NCBI GenBank assembly: GCA_963774155.1
Contig: CAVZDW010000004.1
Span: 1 to 64,000, forward strand
DNA length: 64,000 bases
Direction of reading: 5' to 3'
From: DASSUW01 sp963774155
Lineage (GTDB): Bacteria; Actinomycetota; Thermoleophilia; Solirubrobacterales; Solirubrobacteraceae
The notes under the pieces are model-generated. The model saw nothing but the letters and a program-made list of their open reading frames with translations. It had not been told where the DNA came from and searched no databases. The translations under genes and the position numbers were made by a program. Shown here one piece after another: positions 28,255 to 38,300 of this stretch (positions are counted from its first letter, which is position 1; every line of letters starts with the position of its first letter).

Positions 28255-28337
28255 GCCCCGATGCAACCCGAGCCGGAGCGGCCGGCCAATGGCCCGGCGG
28301 TCCATGATGCGGCGGGCGATCGTGGCCGCGCGGTTGG

Positions 28338-28691
28338 TCAGGAGACCTCGATCGTGCCCTGCATGCCGGGGTGGAACGTGCAGACGTAGCTCAGCGTGCC
28401 CGCTGCGGTGGGCGTGAAGCTGAAGCTCTCGCCCGGCGCCACCGAGCCGGAGTCGAAGTCGTCGCCCGTCGCCGTGTGGGCGATGCCGCCGTCGTTCTTG
28501 AAGGTGACCGTCTCGCCGGTGGAGACCTCGATCGTCCCGGGGGCGAAGCGGTTGTCCTGCATGGAGACCGTGGTGCCGCCGCTCGCGGGTGCGTCCGCCG
28601 CCGGCGCGGCCGCGGGGTCATCCGAGCCGCCGCAGGCGGCCACGCCGAGGGCCGCCGCCGCCAGGCCGATGGTGAGGGTTCGCTTGATCAT
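28338..28691 (-). CDS. Cupredoxin-fold blue-copper lipoprotein
   Basis: A 117-residue plastocyanin/azurin-like electron-transfer protein. It has a lipoprotein signal (lipobox GVAACGG, C20), a short acidic Ala/Pro linker, and a cupredoxin domain (about 38-117). Type-1 copper ligands are complete: His72 (IAHTATG), Cys104, His107 and Met110 (YVCTFHPGM). It is anchored to the outer face of the membrane and shuttles electrons or binds copper. The ATG at 28691 has GAGAGG upstream on its strand. It is divergent from a cupin gene. Confidence 0.92.
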   Translation of the reverse strand: MIKRTLTIGLAAAALGVAACGGSDDPAAAPAADAPASGGTTVSMQDNRFAPGTIEVSTGETVTFKNDGGIAHTATGDDFDSGSVAPGESFSFTPTAAGTLSYVCTFHPGMQGTIEVS

Positions 28692-28736
28692 GCCTCTCAG
28701 GACGCCGCGCGGGCGCGGGCTATTCCGCCATCGCGC

Positions 28737-28742
28737 TACGTT
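28737..28742 (+). promoter_or_regulatory. -10 box TACGTT, leaderless start of cupin gene
   Basis: TACGTT ends 7 nt before the ATG at 28750. Confidence 0.45.
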
Positions 28743-28749
28743 TCGGGGC

Positions 28750-29280
28750 ATGCCCGCCCCGGAAGCGCCACTGGAGGACGGCCAGCACGGCCGCGGGCCT
28801 ACCGGGCCGGGCTGGTTCATCCTCAACCTCGCAGACGCGATCGGCGTGGCCAGCGAACGAACGGGCACCTACAGCCACGCAGAGCCGCCCGAGCGCTTTC
28901 CCGACTACGGCTTCGGCGTCCACATCCTCTGGCCGGGCCAGGCGAACGGGCTCTACCACGAAGAGAGCAACCAGGAGGACTTCCTGGTGCTGAGTGGCGA
29001 GTGCATCGCCATCGTCGAGGAGCAGGAGCGCCGGCTGGGCCCGTGGGACCACTTCCACTCACCGCCGGGCACACGCCACATCCTCGTTGGCGCGGGGGAG
29101 GGGCCGTGCGCGATCCTCATGGTCGGCACTCGCTCGCCGGACCGGACGATCCACTATCCCGCCAGCGAGGTGGCGGCCCGCCACGGCGCGTCGGCGGCCA
29201 AGGCGACGAGCATGCCGCGCGAGGCCTACGAGGGCTTCCCGCCGGCGGCCCGCACCCGCTTTCCCTGGCCGCCGAGCTAG
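28750..29280 (+). CDS. Cupin-domain protein
   Basis: A 176-residue single-domain cupin. The first cupin motif region (GLYHEESNQEDFLVLSGECIAIVEEQ) supplies His/Glu metal-ligand candidates, and the second is WDHFHSPPGTRHILVGAGEGP. Such proteins are metal-dependent dioxygenases, isomerases or sensors; nothing here chooses among them. No signal peptide is seen. The stop overlaps the convergent Ldh-type dehydrogenase through CTAG (29277-29280). Confidence 0.85.
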   Translation: MPAPEAPLEDGQHGRGPTGPGWFILNLADAIGVASERTGTYSHAEPPERFPDYGFGVHILWPGQANGLYHEESNQEDFLVLSGECIAIVEEQERRLGPWDHFHSPPGTRHILVGAGEGPCAILMVGTRSPDRTIHYPASEVAARHGASAAKATSMPREAYEGFPPAARTRFPWPPS

Positions 29281-30302
29281 GGCACGGAAACGCCGAGCTC
29301 GGCGGAGAGCTCGCGCAGGGTCTTCCACAGCGCCGGCGTGATCGGCACGCCGTCGCGTTCACGCCGGGCCTGGGCGCGCAGCTCCGGATCGCCGGGTGCG
29401 AGCACCTCGTCGTGACCGGCCGCGGGCGCGATCGCCCGCAGCTCGGCGAGCATCGTGTCGAGCACGGCGCCGAAGCGCTCGCGGCCGACCGTGCGCTCGG
29501 GGTCGATGGCGAGGTGGAAGTGGCCGGAGTTCTGCGGGATGTCCTTCTCCGTGTAGAGGCCGCCGACGCTGTGGCGCACGCCGGCCCCGGTCAGCACGCC
29601 GCACAGCACCTCCACCATCAGGGCCAGGGCGTAGCCCTTGTAGCCGCCGAGCGGCACGGCCGACGTGACGGCCGCCGGGTCGGTGGTGGTCTGGCCGTGC
29701 TCGTCGACGCCCCAGCCCTCGGGGATCGGGCGGCCCTCGTCGCGCGCGTTGAAGATGCGGTTGATCGCGACCTGGCTGGTGGCGAGATCGAGGTCGAAGA
29801 CGCCGGTCGCCGTCGGCGCGGCGAGGCAGATCGGGTTGGTGCCGAGGGCCGCCTCGGCGCCGCCGTACGGGATCACGAGCGGCTCGGTGTTGGTCATCGC
29901 CATCGCCACCATCCCCTGCCCGGCCGCGTGGCGGGCGTAGAACGCGGCCGCGCCGAAGTGGGCGCTGTGGCGCACGCCGGCGATGCCGACGCCGTGCTCG
30001 CGGGCCAGCTCGATCGAGAGGTCGGTCGCGAAGAGGGCGGCGACCTGGCCCGGGCCGCGGTCGCCGTCGACCACGGCGATCGCCCCGTCGCGCTGGACCA
30101 CCGAGGGCCGCGGGCGCGTGTTGATCACCCCGCCGCGCAGGCGCTCGATGTAGATCGGCAGCCGCGCGACGCCGTGCGAGTCGGTTCCGCGCAGGCTCGT
30201 CCAGACCAGCGATCCGGCGACCGTGGCCGCCGCCTCGGGCTCCAGCTCCGCCGCCTCGAGCAGCGCCCGCGCCCAGCGCTCCAGCGCCGCCGCGGGAAGT
30301 GT
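29277..30302 (-). CDS. Ldh-type (malate/L-lactate/ureidoglycolate) dehydrogenase, start codon missing
   Basis: An NAD(P)-dependent dehydrogenase of the Ldh_2 fold. Motifs: LRGTDSHGVARLP (near the N-terminus), GHFHLAIDPE, GTNPICLAAPT and LGGYKGYALALMVE. Clear homology begins around 30302 (T-L-P-A-A-A-L-E-R-W), but no ATG, GTG or TTG occurs in frame until GTG 30128, which would delete the SHG motif. GCG (30303-30305) sits exactly where a GTG would fit; a CTG is at 30284. Either the start was mutated or misread, or a rare codon is used. It is downstream of an aldo/keto reductase and probably in the same operon. Confidence 0.82.
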   Translation of the reverse strand, partial: TLPAAALERWARALLEAAELEPEAAATVAGSLVWTSLRGTDSHGVARLPIYIERLRGGVINTRPRPSVVQRDGAIAVVDGDRGPGQVAALFATDLSIELAREHGVGIAGVRHSAHFGAAAFYARHAAGQGMVAMAMTNTEPLVIPYGGAEAALGTNPICLAAPTATGVFDLDLATSQVAINRIFNARDEGRPIPEGWGVDEHGQTTTDPAAVTSAVPLGGYKGYALALMVEVLCGVLTGAGVRHSVGGLYTEKDIPQNSGHFHLAIDPERTVGRERFGAVLDTMLAELRAIAPAAGHDEVLAPGDPELRAQARRERDGVPITPALWKTLRELSAELGVSVP

Positions 30303-30309
30303 CGCGCCC

Positions 30310-31331
<1,022 letters not shown>

Positions 31332-31335
<4 letters not shown>

Positions 31336-31784
31336 GAGAGCTCTCCGTTGATGACGTAGCGCAGGATCGCCACGACCTGCTCGGGCTCGCGGGCGACGGC
31401 GAGGGCACCGCGGTCGACCTCCTTGAGCGCATGGTCGTGCTGCTCGGGATGGAGCGTGACGTAGGGCTTGCCGAGCGCGGCCGCCTGGCCGGCGTCGAAG
31501 GCCGCGTTCCACTGGCGGTACTGCTCGCCGAAGCGGACGATCACGAGGTCGGCCTGCTCGAGCAGGGTGCGGGTGCGGATGGCGTTGATCCCGGCGCCCT
31601 TGTGGTCCTTCCAGAACGGCAGTTCCTCGGGACCGAGGATGGCGACCCCGACGTCGTCGCTCGCGGAGTGGTCGGTCACCGGGCCGGTGAACTCGACGTC
31701 CAGCCCGAGCTCGTCGGCGCCGCGCTCGATGCGCTCGCGCCAGTCGGTGTGGATCTCTCCGGAGAGGTAGACCTGCCAGCTCAT
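31332..31784 (-). CDS. YtoQ family protein
   Basis: A 150-residue protein that matches the YtoQ family along its whole length (SWQVYLSGEIHTDWRERI start, PVTDHSASDDVGV, LPFWKDHKGAGINAIRTRTLL). The fold resembles nucleoside 2-deoxyribosyltransferases, but the function is unknown. A minus-strand TAGCAT box lies 9 nt before the ATG. Its -10 shares bases with that of the divergent acVLRF1 gene, whose start is 25 bp away. It is first gene of a coupled unit with the YghZ-type reductase. Confidence 0.9.
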
Positions 31785-31809
31785 CGGCGGGCCATGCTAC
31801 CCATGCGGG

Positions 31810-32442
31810 ATGGACCGCTACGAAGTGCCGCCCGAGCGACTGGGCCGCTGGCTCGAGCGCTGGGCCGAGGAGAACGGCCCGGTCGAGCGCACGGAGCTGC
31901 GGGCCGGGCGGGTGACGTTCGTGGGCGCGGGCGGCACGCTCGACTGCGACCCGCCGTTCCCGCCGCTCGCGCGCACGGGGGTCCTCGAGGGCTTCGATCC
32001 CGCGCCGCTGCTCGAGCATGTCGCCAAGGACCGGGTCGTGGGCGTGCTCCTCGTGCGGCTGGGCGGGCACGCGGCCGGGGTGTTCTCCGGGGCGCGGCTG
32101 GTGGACTCGAAGGTCGGCACGCGCAACGTGCACGGCCGCCACCGGGCCGGCGGGTCGAGCCAGAAGCGGTTCGCGCGGCGGCGCGAGGGCCAGGCGCGGG
32201 TGGCGCTGGAGGCGGCGGCCGACGTGGCCGTGCGCGTGCTGCTCCCGCACCGGGGCGACATCGAGGCGATCGTGCTCGGCGGTGACCGGCGCGCGCTCAC
32301 CTCGGTGATGGAGGATCCGCGGCTGCGGTGGATGACGGGACTGGCCACCGATCGCATCCTCGACGTGCCCGATCCGCGGCTCGCCGTGCTGCGCGCGACG
32401 CCGGACGCGTTCCGGGCGACGGTCCTGCGTCCGCGCGCGTAG
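31810..32442 (+). CDS. acVLRF1-type peptidyl-tRNA hydrolase (Vms1/Rf1-like release factor)
   Basis: A 210-residue actinobacterial Vms1-like release factor. The catalytic loop is GRHRAGGSSQKRFARRREGQ, with GSSQ at residues 115-118 in place of the GGQ of class-I release factors, followed by the conserved basic QKRFARRREGQA helix. Family proteins cleave peptidyl-tRNA on stalled or split ribosomes as part of quality control. No signal peptide; a cytosolic role. The ATG at 31810 has a TACCCA box 6 nt upstream. The stop TAG begins the TAGGCT box ahead of the next gene. Confidence 0.9.
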   Translation: MDRYEVPPERLGRWLERWAEENGPVERTELRAGRVTFVGAGGTLDCDPPFPPLARTGVLEGFDPAPLLEHVAKDRVVGVLLVRLGGHAAGVFSGARLVDSKVGTRNVHGRHRAGGSSQKRFARRREGQARVALEAAADVAVRVLLPHRGDIEAIVLGGDRRALTSVMEDPRLRWMTGLATDRILDVPDPRLAVLRATPDAFRATVLRPRA

Positions 32443-32455
32443 GCTGCCGCCCTCG

Positions 32456-33238
32456 ATGCTCGCCGGACACACGAACTCCTACCACCCGTTCACCGCCGAC
32501 GAGGCCTATGCCGGCCTGGCGGAGGCGGGCTACCGCGCGGTCGAGCTCTCGGCCGTGCCGGGCTGGACCGAGCACGTCGACGTCCACCGCGATCCCGCGG
32601 CCGTCCAGACCCAGCTCGCGCACTACGGCCTCGAGGCACTCTCGATCAGCGGCCACTCGGACCTGACGACGGCCGAGGGGCTGGAGCACGGGCTCGCCGT
32701 CGTCTCCTGGGCCGAGCGCTTCGGCCTGCCGATCGTGAACACCGCGATCGGCGGCCACGCCCACGTGGAGGAGAGCGAGGACGCGTTCCTGGCCAACATC
32801 GGCACGCTGGCCGACGCTGCAGAGGCCGCCGGGCTCGTGATCGCGCTGGAGATCCACGGCGACCTGATGGCCACCGGCGCGCAGTCGGCGGTCCTGCTCG
32901 ACCGCATCGGGCGCGACGCCGTGCGGGTGAACTACGACACCGCGAACGTCGAGCACTACGGCGGGGTGAAGGCGGTGGACGACCTGCCGGCCATCGCCGA
33001 CCGGGTCGCCAACGTCCACCTGAAGGAGATGCGCGGCGGCAAGGGCGACTGGGACTTCCCGGCCATCGGCGAGGGGCACGTGGACTTCGGCGCGGTGCTC
33101 GAGATCCTCCGTTCGGCCGGGTTCGACGGCCCGTACGCCGTCGAGGTCGAGTTCGACGGCACGTGGCCGGGGCTGGCGGAGGTCACCGCGGCCATGCGCG
33201 CCTCGCGTGAGGCGCTGGCGCCTCACGGGCTCTCGTGA
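32456..33238 (+). CDS. Sugar phosphate isomerase/epimerase (xylose-isomerase-like TIM barrel)
   Basis: A 260-residue AP-endonuclease-2/xylose-isomerase-like barrel. Metal-site residues are recognisable: Glu in ALEIHGD, Asp and Asn in VNYDTANVEHYGG, His in NVHLKEM, and Glu in AVEVEFDG. It probably isomerises or epimerises a sugar or inositol derivative. It is translationally coupled by a GTGA overlap to the Gfo/Idh/MocA oxidoreductase; this pairing is typical of sugar or inositol catabolism. The substrate is unknown. Confidence 0.9.
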   Translation: MLAGHTNSYHPFTADEAYAGLAEAGYRAVELSAVPGWTEHVDVHRDPAAVQTQLAHYGLEALSISGHSDLTTAEGLEHGLAVVSWAERFGLPIVNTAIGGHAHVEESEDAFLANIGTLADAAEAAGLVIALEIHGDLMATGAQSAVLLDRIGRDAVRVNYDTANVEHYGGVKAVDDLPAIADRVANVHLKEMRGGKGDWDFPAIGEGHVDFGAVLEILRSAGFDGPYAVEVEFDGTWPGLAEVTAAMRASREALAPHGLS

Positions 33239-34230
33239 CCGGCGTCGCGCTGCTCGGCTCCGGCTTCATGGCCGCGACGCACGCCGCGGCCTACGCCGCG
33301 CTGCGCGACCGCGCCGACGTGGTCGTCGTGGCCGGGCTCGAGCACGACCGCGTGGCCGCGCTCGCCGAGTCGCTCGGCGCGCGGGCGAGCGACGACTGGG
33401 AGGCGGCGCTGGCGATGCCGGGCGTCGAGCTGGCCGACGTCTGCCTGCCCACGCCGCTGCACCGGCCGGTCGCCGAGCGCGCTCTGGGGATGGGCCTCCA
33501 CGTCCTGCTCGAGAAGCCGCTGGCGCTGACGCTGGAGGACGCCGACGCGATCGGCGCCGCCGCCGCGGCGAGCGGCGGGCTGCTGATGGTCGGCCACGTC
33601 CTGCGCTTCATGCCCGAGATCGCCGAGCTGCGCCGGCTCGTGGCCGCCGAGGAGCTCGGGCGGCCGCTGTCGGCGTCGGCGATGCGGCTCTCCGCGCCGC
33701 CGGACTGGAACGACTGGATGCTCGACGCCGAGCGCTCGGGCGGGACGTTCGTCGACCTCGCGATCCACGACCTCGACGTCATCGGCTCGCTGCTCGGGCC
33801 CGCCCGGCGCGTCGTGGCGAGCGGCGTCGCCGGCGGGCGGCACGTCTCCGCGCTGGTCTCCCACGAGGGCGGTCCGGCGAACGTCGAGGCCAGCCATGCG
33901 ATGCCCGACTCGTACCCGTTCACCGCGCGGCTGCGGGTGCTGTGCGAGCGCGGCGTGCTCGAGCACACGTTCATCGCGGGCGCGGGCGACGAGGTCGACG
34001 CCGCCGTGACGTCGGTGCTGGGGATCCACCCGGCCGGAGGTGAGGCTCGGGAGTTCTCCGCGCCCGGCGACCCGTGGCGAGCCGAGATCGAGCACCTGCT
34101 CGACTGCATCGCGCGCGGGGTGGAGCCTGTGGACGGGACGTTCGCGCAGGCGCGTGCTGCTTTGGGCGTGGCTCTGGCTGCTCGGCGGTCTTTGTCGTCC
34201 GGAGGGATCGAGGTGGTCGAGGGCGCTTGA
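33235..34230 (+). CDS. Gfo/Idh/MocA family NAD(P)-dependent oxidoreductase
   Basis: A 331-residue oxidoreductase with an N-terminal Rossmann domain (GVALLGSGFMAATHAAAY; PTPLHRPVAERALGMG; the EKPLALT motif with its catalytic Lys) and a C-terminal alpha/beta substrate domain (GGTFVDLAIHDLDV with catalytic His). The GTG start overlaps the upstream isomerase stop, so the two enzymes act together, probably on a sugar or inositol. The TGA stop is the first triplet of a large inverted repeat (34228-34372). Confidence 0.92.
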   Translation: MTGVALLGSGFMAATHAAAYAALRDRADVVVVAGLEHDRVAALAESLGARASDDWEAALAMPGVELADVCLPTPLHRPVAERALGMGLHVLLEKPLALTLEDADAIGAAAAASGGLLMVGHVLRFMPEIAELRRLVAAEELGRPLSASAMRLSAPPDWNDWMLDAERSGGTFVDLAIHDLDVIGSLLGPARRVVASGVAGGRHVSALVSHEGGPANVEASHAMPDSYPFTARLRVLCERGVLEHTFIAGAGDEVDAAVTSVLGIHPAGGEAREFSAPGDPWRAEIEHLLDCIARGVEPVDGTFAQARAALGVALAARRSLSSGGIEVVEGA

Positions 34231-34372
34231 ACTGCGGCATTAAGGGAGCGGGATCGGCCGGGATTTCTCACTCGAATCCTGCTTAGGGGTGACACCGTGA
34301 CCCTTAGGCAGGACGGACCGAGGAAAACCGACCTCGCCGGCCTCCCCAGCTCCCCTACCCAGCCGCAGTTCA
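34228..34372. repeat. 145-bp composite inverted repeat between convergent genes
   Basis: TGAACTGCGGC (34228-34238) and GCCGCAGTTCA (34362-34372) are perfect 11-bp terminal inverted repeats. The first triplet of each arm is the stop codon of the gene on that side. The inner sequence also pairs partly, and a 37-bp palindrome lies in the middle. The whole stretch could fold as one long hairpin, acting as a bidirectional terminator or a small palindromic mobile remnant. Confidence 0.7.
34277..34313 (+). repeat. Palindromic repeat, copy A
   Basis: A 37-bp palindrome with arms TCCTGCTTAGGGGT and ACCCTTAGGCAGGA. The 14-bp stem includes two G-T wobbles, so it pairs best as plus-strand RNA. Copies B and C lie at 57643 and 58516. 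The copy is in non-coding DNA between convergent genes. Confidence 0.8.
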
Positions 34373-34735
34373 GAACCCGAGCCGCCGCCGGAAGGCCCCA
34401 GCGCCCTCCACCGACGCCCCGAGAGCGCGCACCCGAGCGGCAAGCCCGGCGTCAGAGGTGACCACGCTGATCGACGCCGGGTCGTCGTCCGCCGCGACCA
34501 GCCGCACGATCTCGTCGTCCGCCGCGTCCCGGCCTCGCCGCGGCGCGATCACGACCTCCAGCGGGCCGTCGCGGCCCGCCCACTCCTCCGGCCCGGCGTC
34601 GAGCACGACGACGGCCTCCTCGCCGGACTCGCGCAGCGCGTCGAGCAGGCGCCGGGTCGCGCCCTCGCGATCGCGCCACCAGCCGTCCGGCTTGGAGCCG
34701 ATGACGTTCGAGGCGTCGACCAGCCGGCGGGTCAT
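34370..34735 (-). CDS. NYN/PIN-like (YacP-type) nuclease-fold protein
   Basis: A 121-residue NYN-domain protein. Acidic residues expected in the active site are present: D in RRLVDASNVIGSKPD, D in VVVLDAGPEEW, D/D/E in RDAADDEIVRL, and D in VTSDAGLAARV. Such domains are RNases or rRNA-associated nucleases. The ATG overlaps the stop of the upstream GNAT gene (ATGA at 34732-34735). Its own stop lies in the terminal arm of the 145-bp inverted repeat. Substrate unknown. Confidence 0.82.
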   Translation of the reverse strand: MTRRLVDASNVIGSKPDGWWRDREGATRRLLDALRESGEEAVVVLDAGPEEWAGRDGPLEVVIAPRRGRDAADDEIVRLVAADDDPASISVVTSDAGLAARVRALGASVEGAGAFRRRLGF

Positions 34736-35277
34736 GGCCGGTTCGCTCCCGGCCAGGGCTCCGGCCGCGGCGGCAGCTCCATCGAGGCCATGACCTCGTT
34801 GTAGACCTCGAAGCCCCGCGCGCGATAGTTGGGGAGCGCCGCGGGGCTGTCGAGCGAGCACGTGTGCAGCCACACGCGCGACGGGCCGAGCTCCCACGCC
34901 CGCCGCACCGCGAAGTCGAGCAGGCGCTTGCCCAGCCCGCGGCCCACGAACGCCGGCAGCAGCCCGAACGAGGCGATCTCGACCGCGTCGCTCTCGATCG
35001 AGAGCTCCACGTAGCCGGTCGGCGTGCCCCGCAGCCACGGCACCCATACCTCGAGCTCGTCGCGGTCGAGGTACGCGTACCACTGCTCCCAGGTCCAGCT
35101 GAGCCGGTCGATCCAGTACCAGTCGCTCCCGACGCCGGCGTAGAGCGCGCGGCACAGCTCGGGAGAGGGCAGCTCCGCCTGCCGGATCTCCAGGTCGGGG
35201 TCCGGATCCGGCGCGGGCGCGGGCTGCGCCGGCTCGGTCTGCTGGAGATACCAGGTCGTGACCTGGACGGATGTCAT
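34732..35277 (-). CDS. GNAT family N-acetyltransferase
   Basis: A 181-residue acyl-CoA acetyltransferase: a hydrophilic Pro/Asp-rich N-terminus, then the GNAT core with beta4 (VEIASFGLLPAFVGRG), the acetyl-CoA loop RGLGKRLLDFAVRRA, and the C-terminal NYRARGFEVYNEV motif. The substrate (small molecule or protein N-terminus) cannot be told. A minus-strand TAGCGT box ends 9 nt upstream of the ATG. It is first gene of a two-gene unit with the NYN protein. Confidence 0.87.
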   Translation of the reverse strand: MTSVQVTTWYLQQTEPAQPAPAPDPDPDLEIRQAELPSPELCRALYAGVGSDWYWIDRLSWTWEQWYAYLDRDELEVWVPWLRGTPTGYVELSIESDAVEIASFGLLPAFVGRGLGKRLLDFAVRRAWELGPSRVWLHTCSLDSPAALPNYRARGFEVYNEVMASMELPPRPEPWPGANRP

Positions 35278-35329
35278 GCGCCGGTCACGCTACAGATCCG
35301 CCGGGCCCTGTCCGACTACAGGGGGCACG

Positions 35330-38300
35330 ATGGCCCACGGACGGTCGCTGATCTCCCTGCTCTGCGCGACGATCGCGTTGCTCGGCCTGCCCGCGGCCGC
35401 TGCCGCGCAGTCCCCGCCGACCAACGACACGCCCGCGACCCCGGGTGGCTGGCACACGGCGCCGTACGCGGTGAACCTCGCCGGCACCGATCCCGACGGC
35501 GGCGCCGTGACCATGAACTGGCGGCTCGACGGCGGTGCGATCAACACCGTCACCAACGGCGGCCAGATCATCATCTCCGACTCCGGCGACTGGGACTTCG
35601 AGACCCAGGCGATGGACGTCGACGGCATGGACTCCGGCTGGCGCCTCGAGAACCTGAGGATCGACACGATCGCTCCGACCGACGGCACCGACCCCGGCGG
35701 GCTCGGCTGGCGCAACGCCACCGTCAACGTCGCCGTCTTCGCCGCGGACATCACGTCCGGCCTCGACCACGTGGAGTGGGAGCTCGACGGCGGGCCGACG
35801 CAGACCGGCGCCAACAACGCCAACGTCCAGATCACCGGCGACGGCGTCCACACGCTGCGCACGCGCGCCGAGGACGTCGCCGGCAACGTCTCCGTCTGGC
35901 GCGACCACACGATCCGCATCGACACCGTCACGCCGACCGACACCACGTCGCCGAACGGCGGCTGGAACACCGCGCCGACCCTCGTGAACATCACCGGCAA
36001 CGACGCGCTCTCCGGCGTCGACCGCGTCCAGTACAGCGTCAACGGCGCCGCGACCGTCGACACCGCGACCCCCGCTTCCGTCACCGTCTCGACCGAGGGC
36101 GTCAACACGGTGCAGACCCGCGTGCGCGACGCCGCCGGCAACTGGACCGGCTGGAAGGACAGCACCGTCCGCGTCGACACCACCGCGCCGACGAACCAGA
36201 CCGACGTCTCCGACGGCGTCTGGACGACCGCCAACTACGCCGTCCTCGTCAAGGCGGCCGACGGCACGTCCGGCCTGGCCGAGGTCGAGTACCGCGTCGA
36301 CGGCGGCCCGTGGGTCCAGGGCCCCTCGGGCATCACCGCCCAGGTCAGCGGCACCGGCGACCACACGCTCGAGACCCGCGCTCGCGACGTGGCCGGCAAC
36401 ACCTCGCTCGCCCGCCTCGACCACGTGCGGATCGACCGCGTCGCGCCGACCAACACCACGGCCGCGGCTCCCGGCGGCACGGTGGGCAACCCGTACACGG
36501 TGCCCGTGACCGGCACCGACGACCACTCCGGCATCGGTCATGTCGAGTGGCGCGTCGACGGCGGCACGATCCACACCGGCCCCTCCGGCACCACCGCGAC
36601 GGTCTCCGGCAACGGCGTCCACACGCTCGAGACGCGCGTCGTCGACAACGTCGGCTACGACTCCGGCTGGCGCTCGTCGCAGATCACCATCGACGCCGTG
36701 ACCGGCGACACGACCGATCCGACCGACATCACGACGACGGCCTCGGCGAGCTGGTACACCGGCCCGGTCAACGTCACCGTCGGCGCCACCGACGCGAGCT
36801 CCGGCGTGGCCAAGCTGCGCTGGCGCATCGACGGCCAGCCGGTGCAGGAGGATCCGGGCCCGACCCACCAGATCCAGATCACGGGCGAGGGCGCGCACCG
36901 CCTCGAGACGATGGCCGTCGACGTCGCCGGCAACGACACCGCCTGGCGCTCCCAGTTCTTCAAGATCGATCAGTCCGTGCCGGTCGACACGGTGGACATC
37001 CCCGCCGGCTGGTCCGACTCGACCGAGTTCACGCTCACGGCCACCGACGCGTTCTCCGGCGTCGCCGAGATCGAGTACACGATCAACGGCGGCGCCCTGC
37101 AGCACGGGACGCTGAACCAGGTCGTGGACGTCGGCGGCGAGGGCACCTTCACGATCGTCACCCGCGCGATCGACCAGGCCGGTCACGCCGCGCTCCAGCG
37201 CACGCAGACGCTCAAGGTCGACACGGTGCTGCCCGCCAACACCTCCGCGGCCGTGCCCGCCGGCCCCTGGCTCGACGAGCCGCTCGAGCTCGTGCTCAGC
37301 GGCACCGACGCCGGCTCCGGCCTCGACAAGATGCAGTGGCGCGTCGACGGCGGCGCCGTCCAGGACGGCTCGCCCGCGGTGGTCGACACCGACGGCCCCC
37401 ACACGCTCGAGACACGCGCGGTCGACGTGGCCGGCAACCACAGCGCTTGGCGCAGCGACTCGGTGAGCATCGACGCGACGGCGCCCGAGAACACCACGCC
37501 GGCCGCTCCGGCCGGCTGGCGCCGCACCCCCTACTCGGTCGAGATCACCGGCGACGACGGCCTCGGCTCGGGCATCGACATGCTCGAGCGCACGGTCGAC
37601 GGCGGCGCGGTCTCCAACGACCCCGACGTCACGATCACGGGCGACGGCGTCCACGTCCTGCGCTCGCGCTTCGTCGACAACGTCGGCCACGCGTCCGACT
37701 GGCGCGAGGACACGATCCGCATCGACACCGTCATCCCGACGGCCGCCCTGGACTGCGGCGCCGGCGGCTGGAGCCGCACGGCGGTGTCCTGCACGCCCGC
37801 CGCGAACGGCGGCGCCTCCGGCCTGGCCTCGCTGACGGTCGCGGGCAGCGCCGCCACCTCCGGCGCGGCCGTGCCGATCGCCGGTGACGGCGTCCACGCC
37901 GTTCAGCTGCGCGCCGTCGACGGCGCCGGCAACGTCAACACCGCCGACGCGACCGTGCACATCGACGGCACCGCGCCGACCGCGACCATCGCCTGCACCG
38001 CCGGCAGCTCCCAGTACACCTGCGTGGTCGACGGCTCCGACGGCCTGTCCGGCCTCGGCGCCCTGAGCTGGAGCGTCGACGGCGGCGCCTGGACCGACAT
38101 CGCGCCCGGCGGCTCGTTCACGGTCGCCAAGGGCACGGTCCGCGTCCGCGCGGTCGACGTCGCCGGCAACGAGTTCGCCGGAGGCGACGCCGTGCTCCCC
38201 GCGCAGGCCAAGCCCGGCGCCACCGTGAAGGTCGCCAGCGCCCCGGTCTACCTGGCCGGCAAGAAGGACGCCGACAGCCTGGTGGGCGCGATCAACGCCG

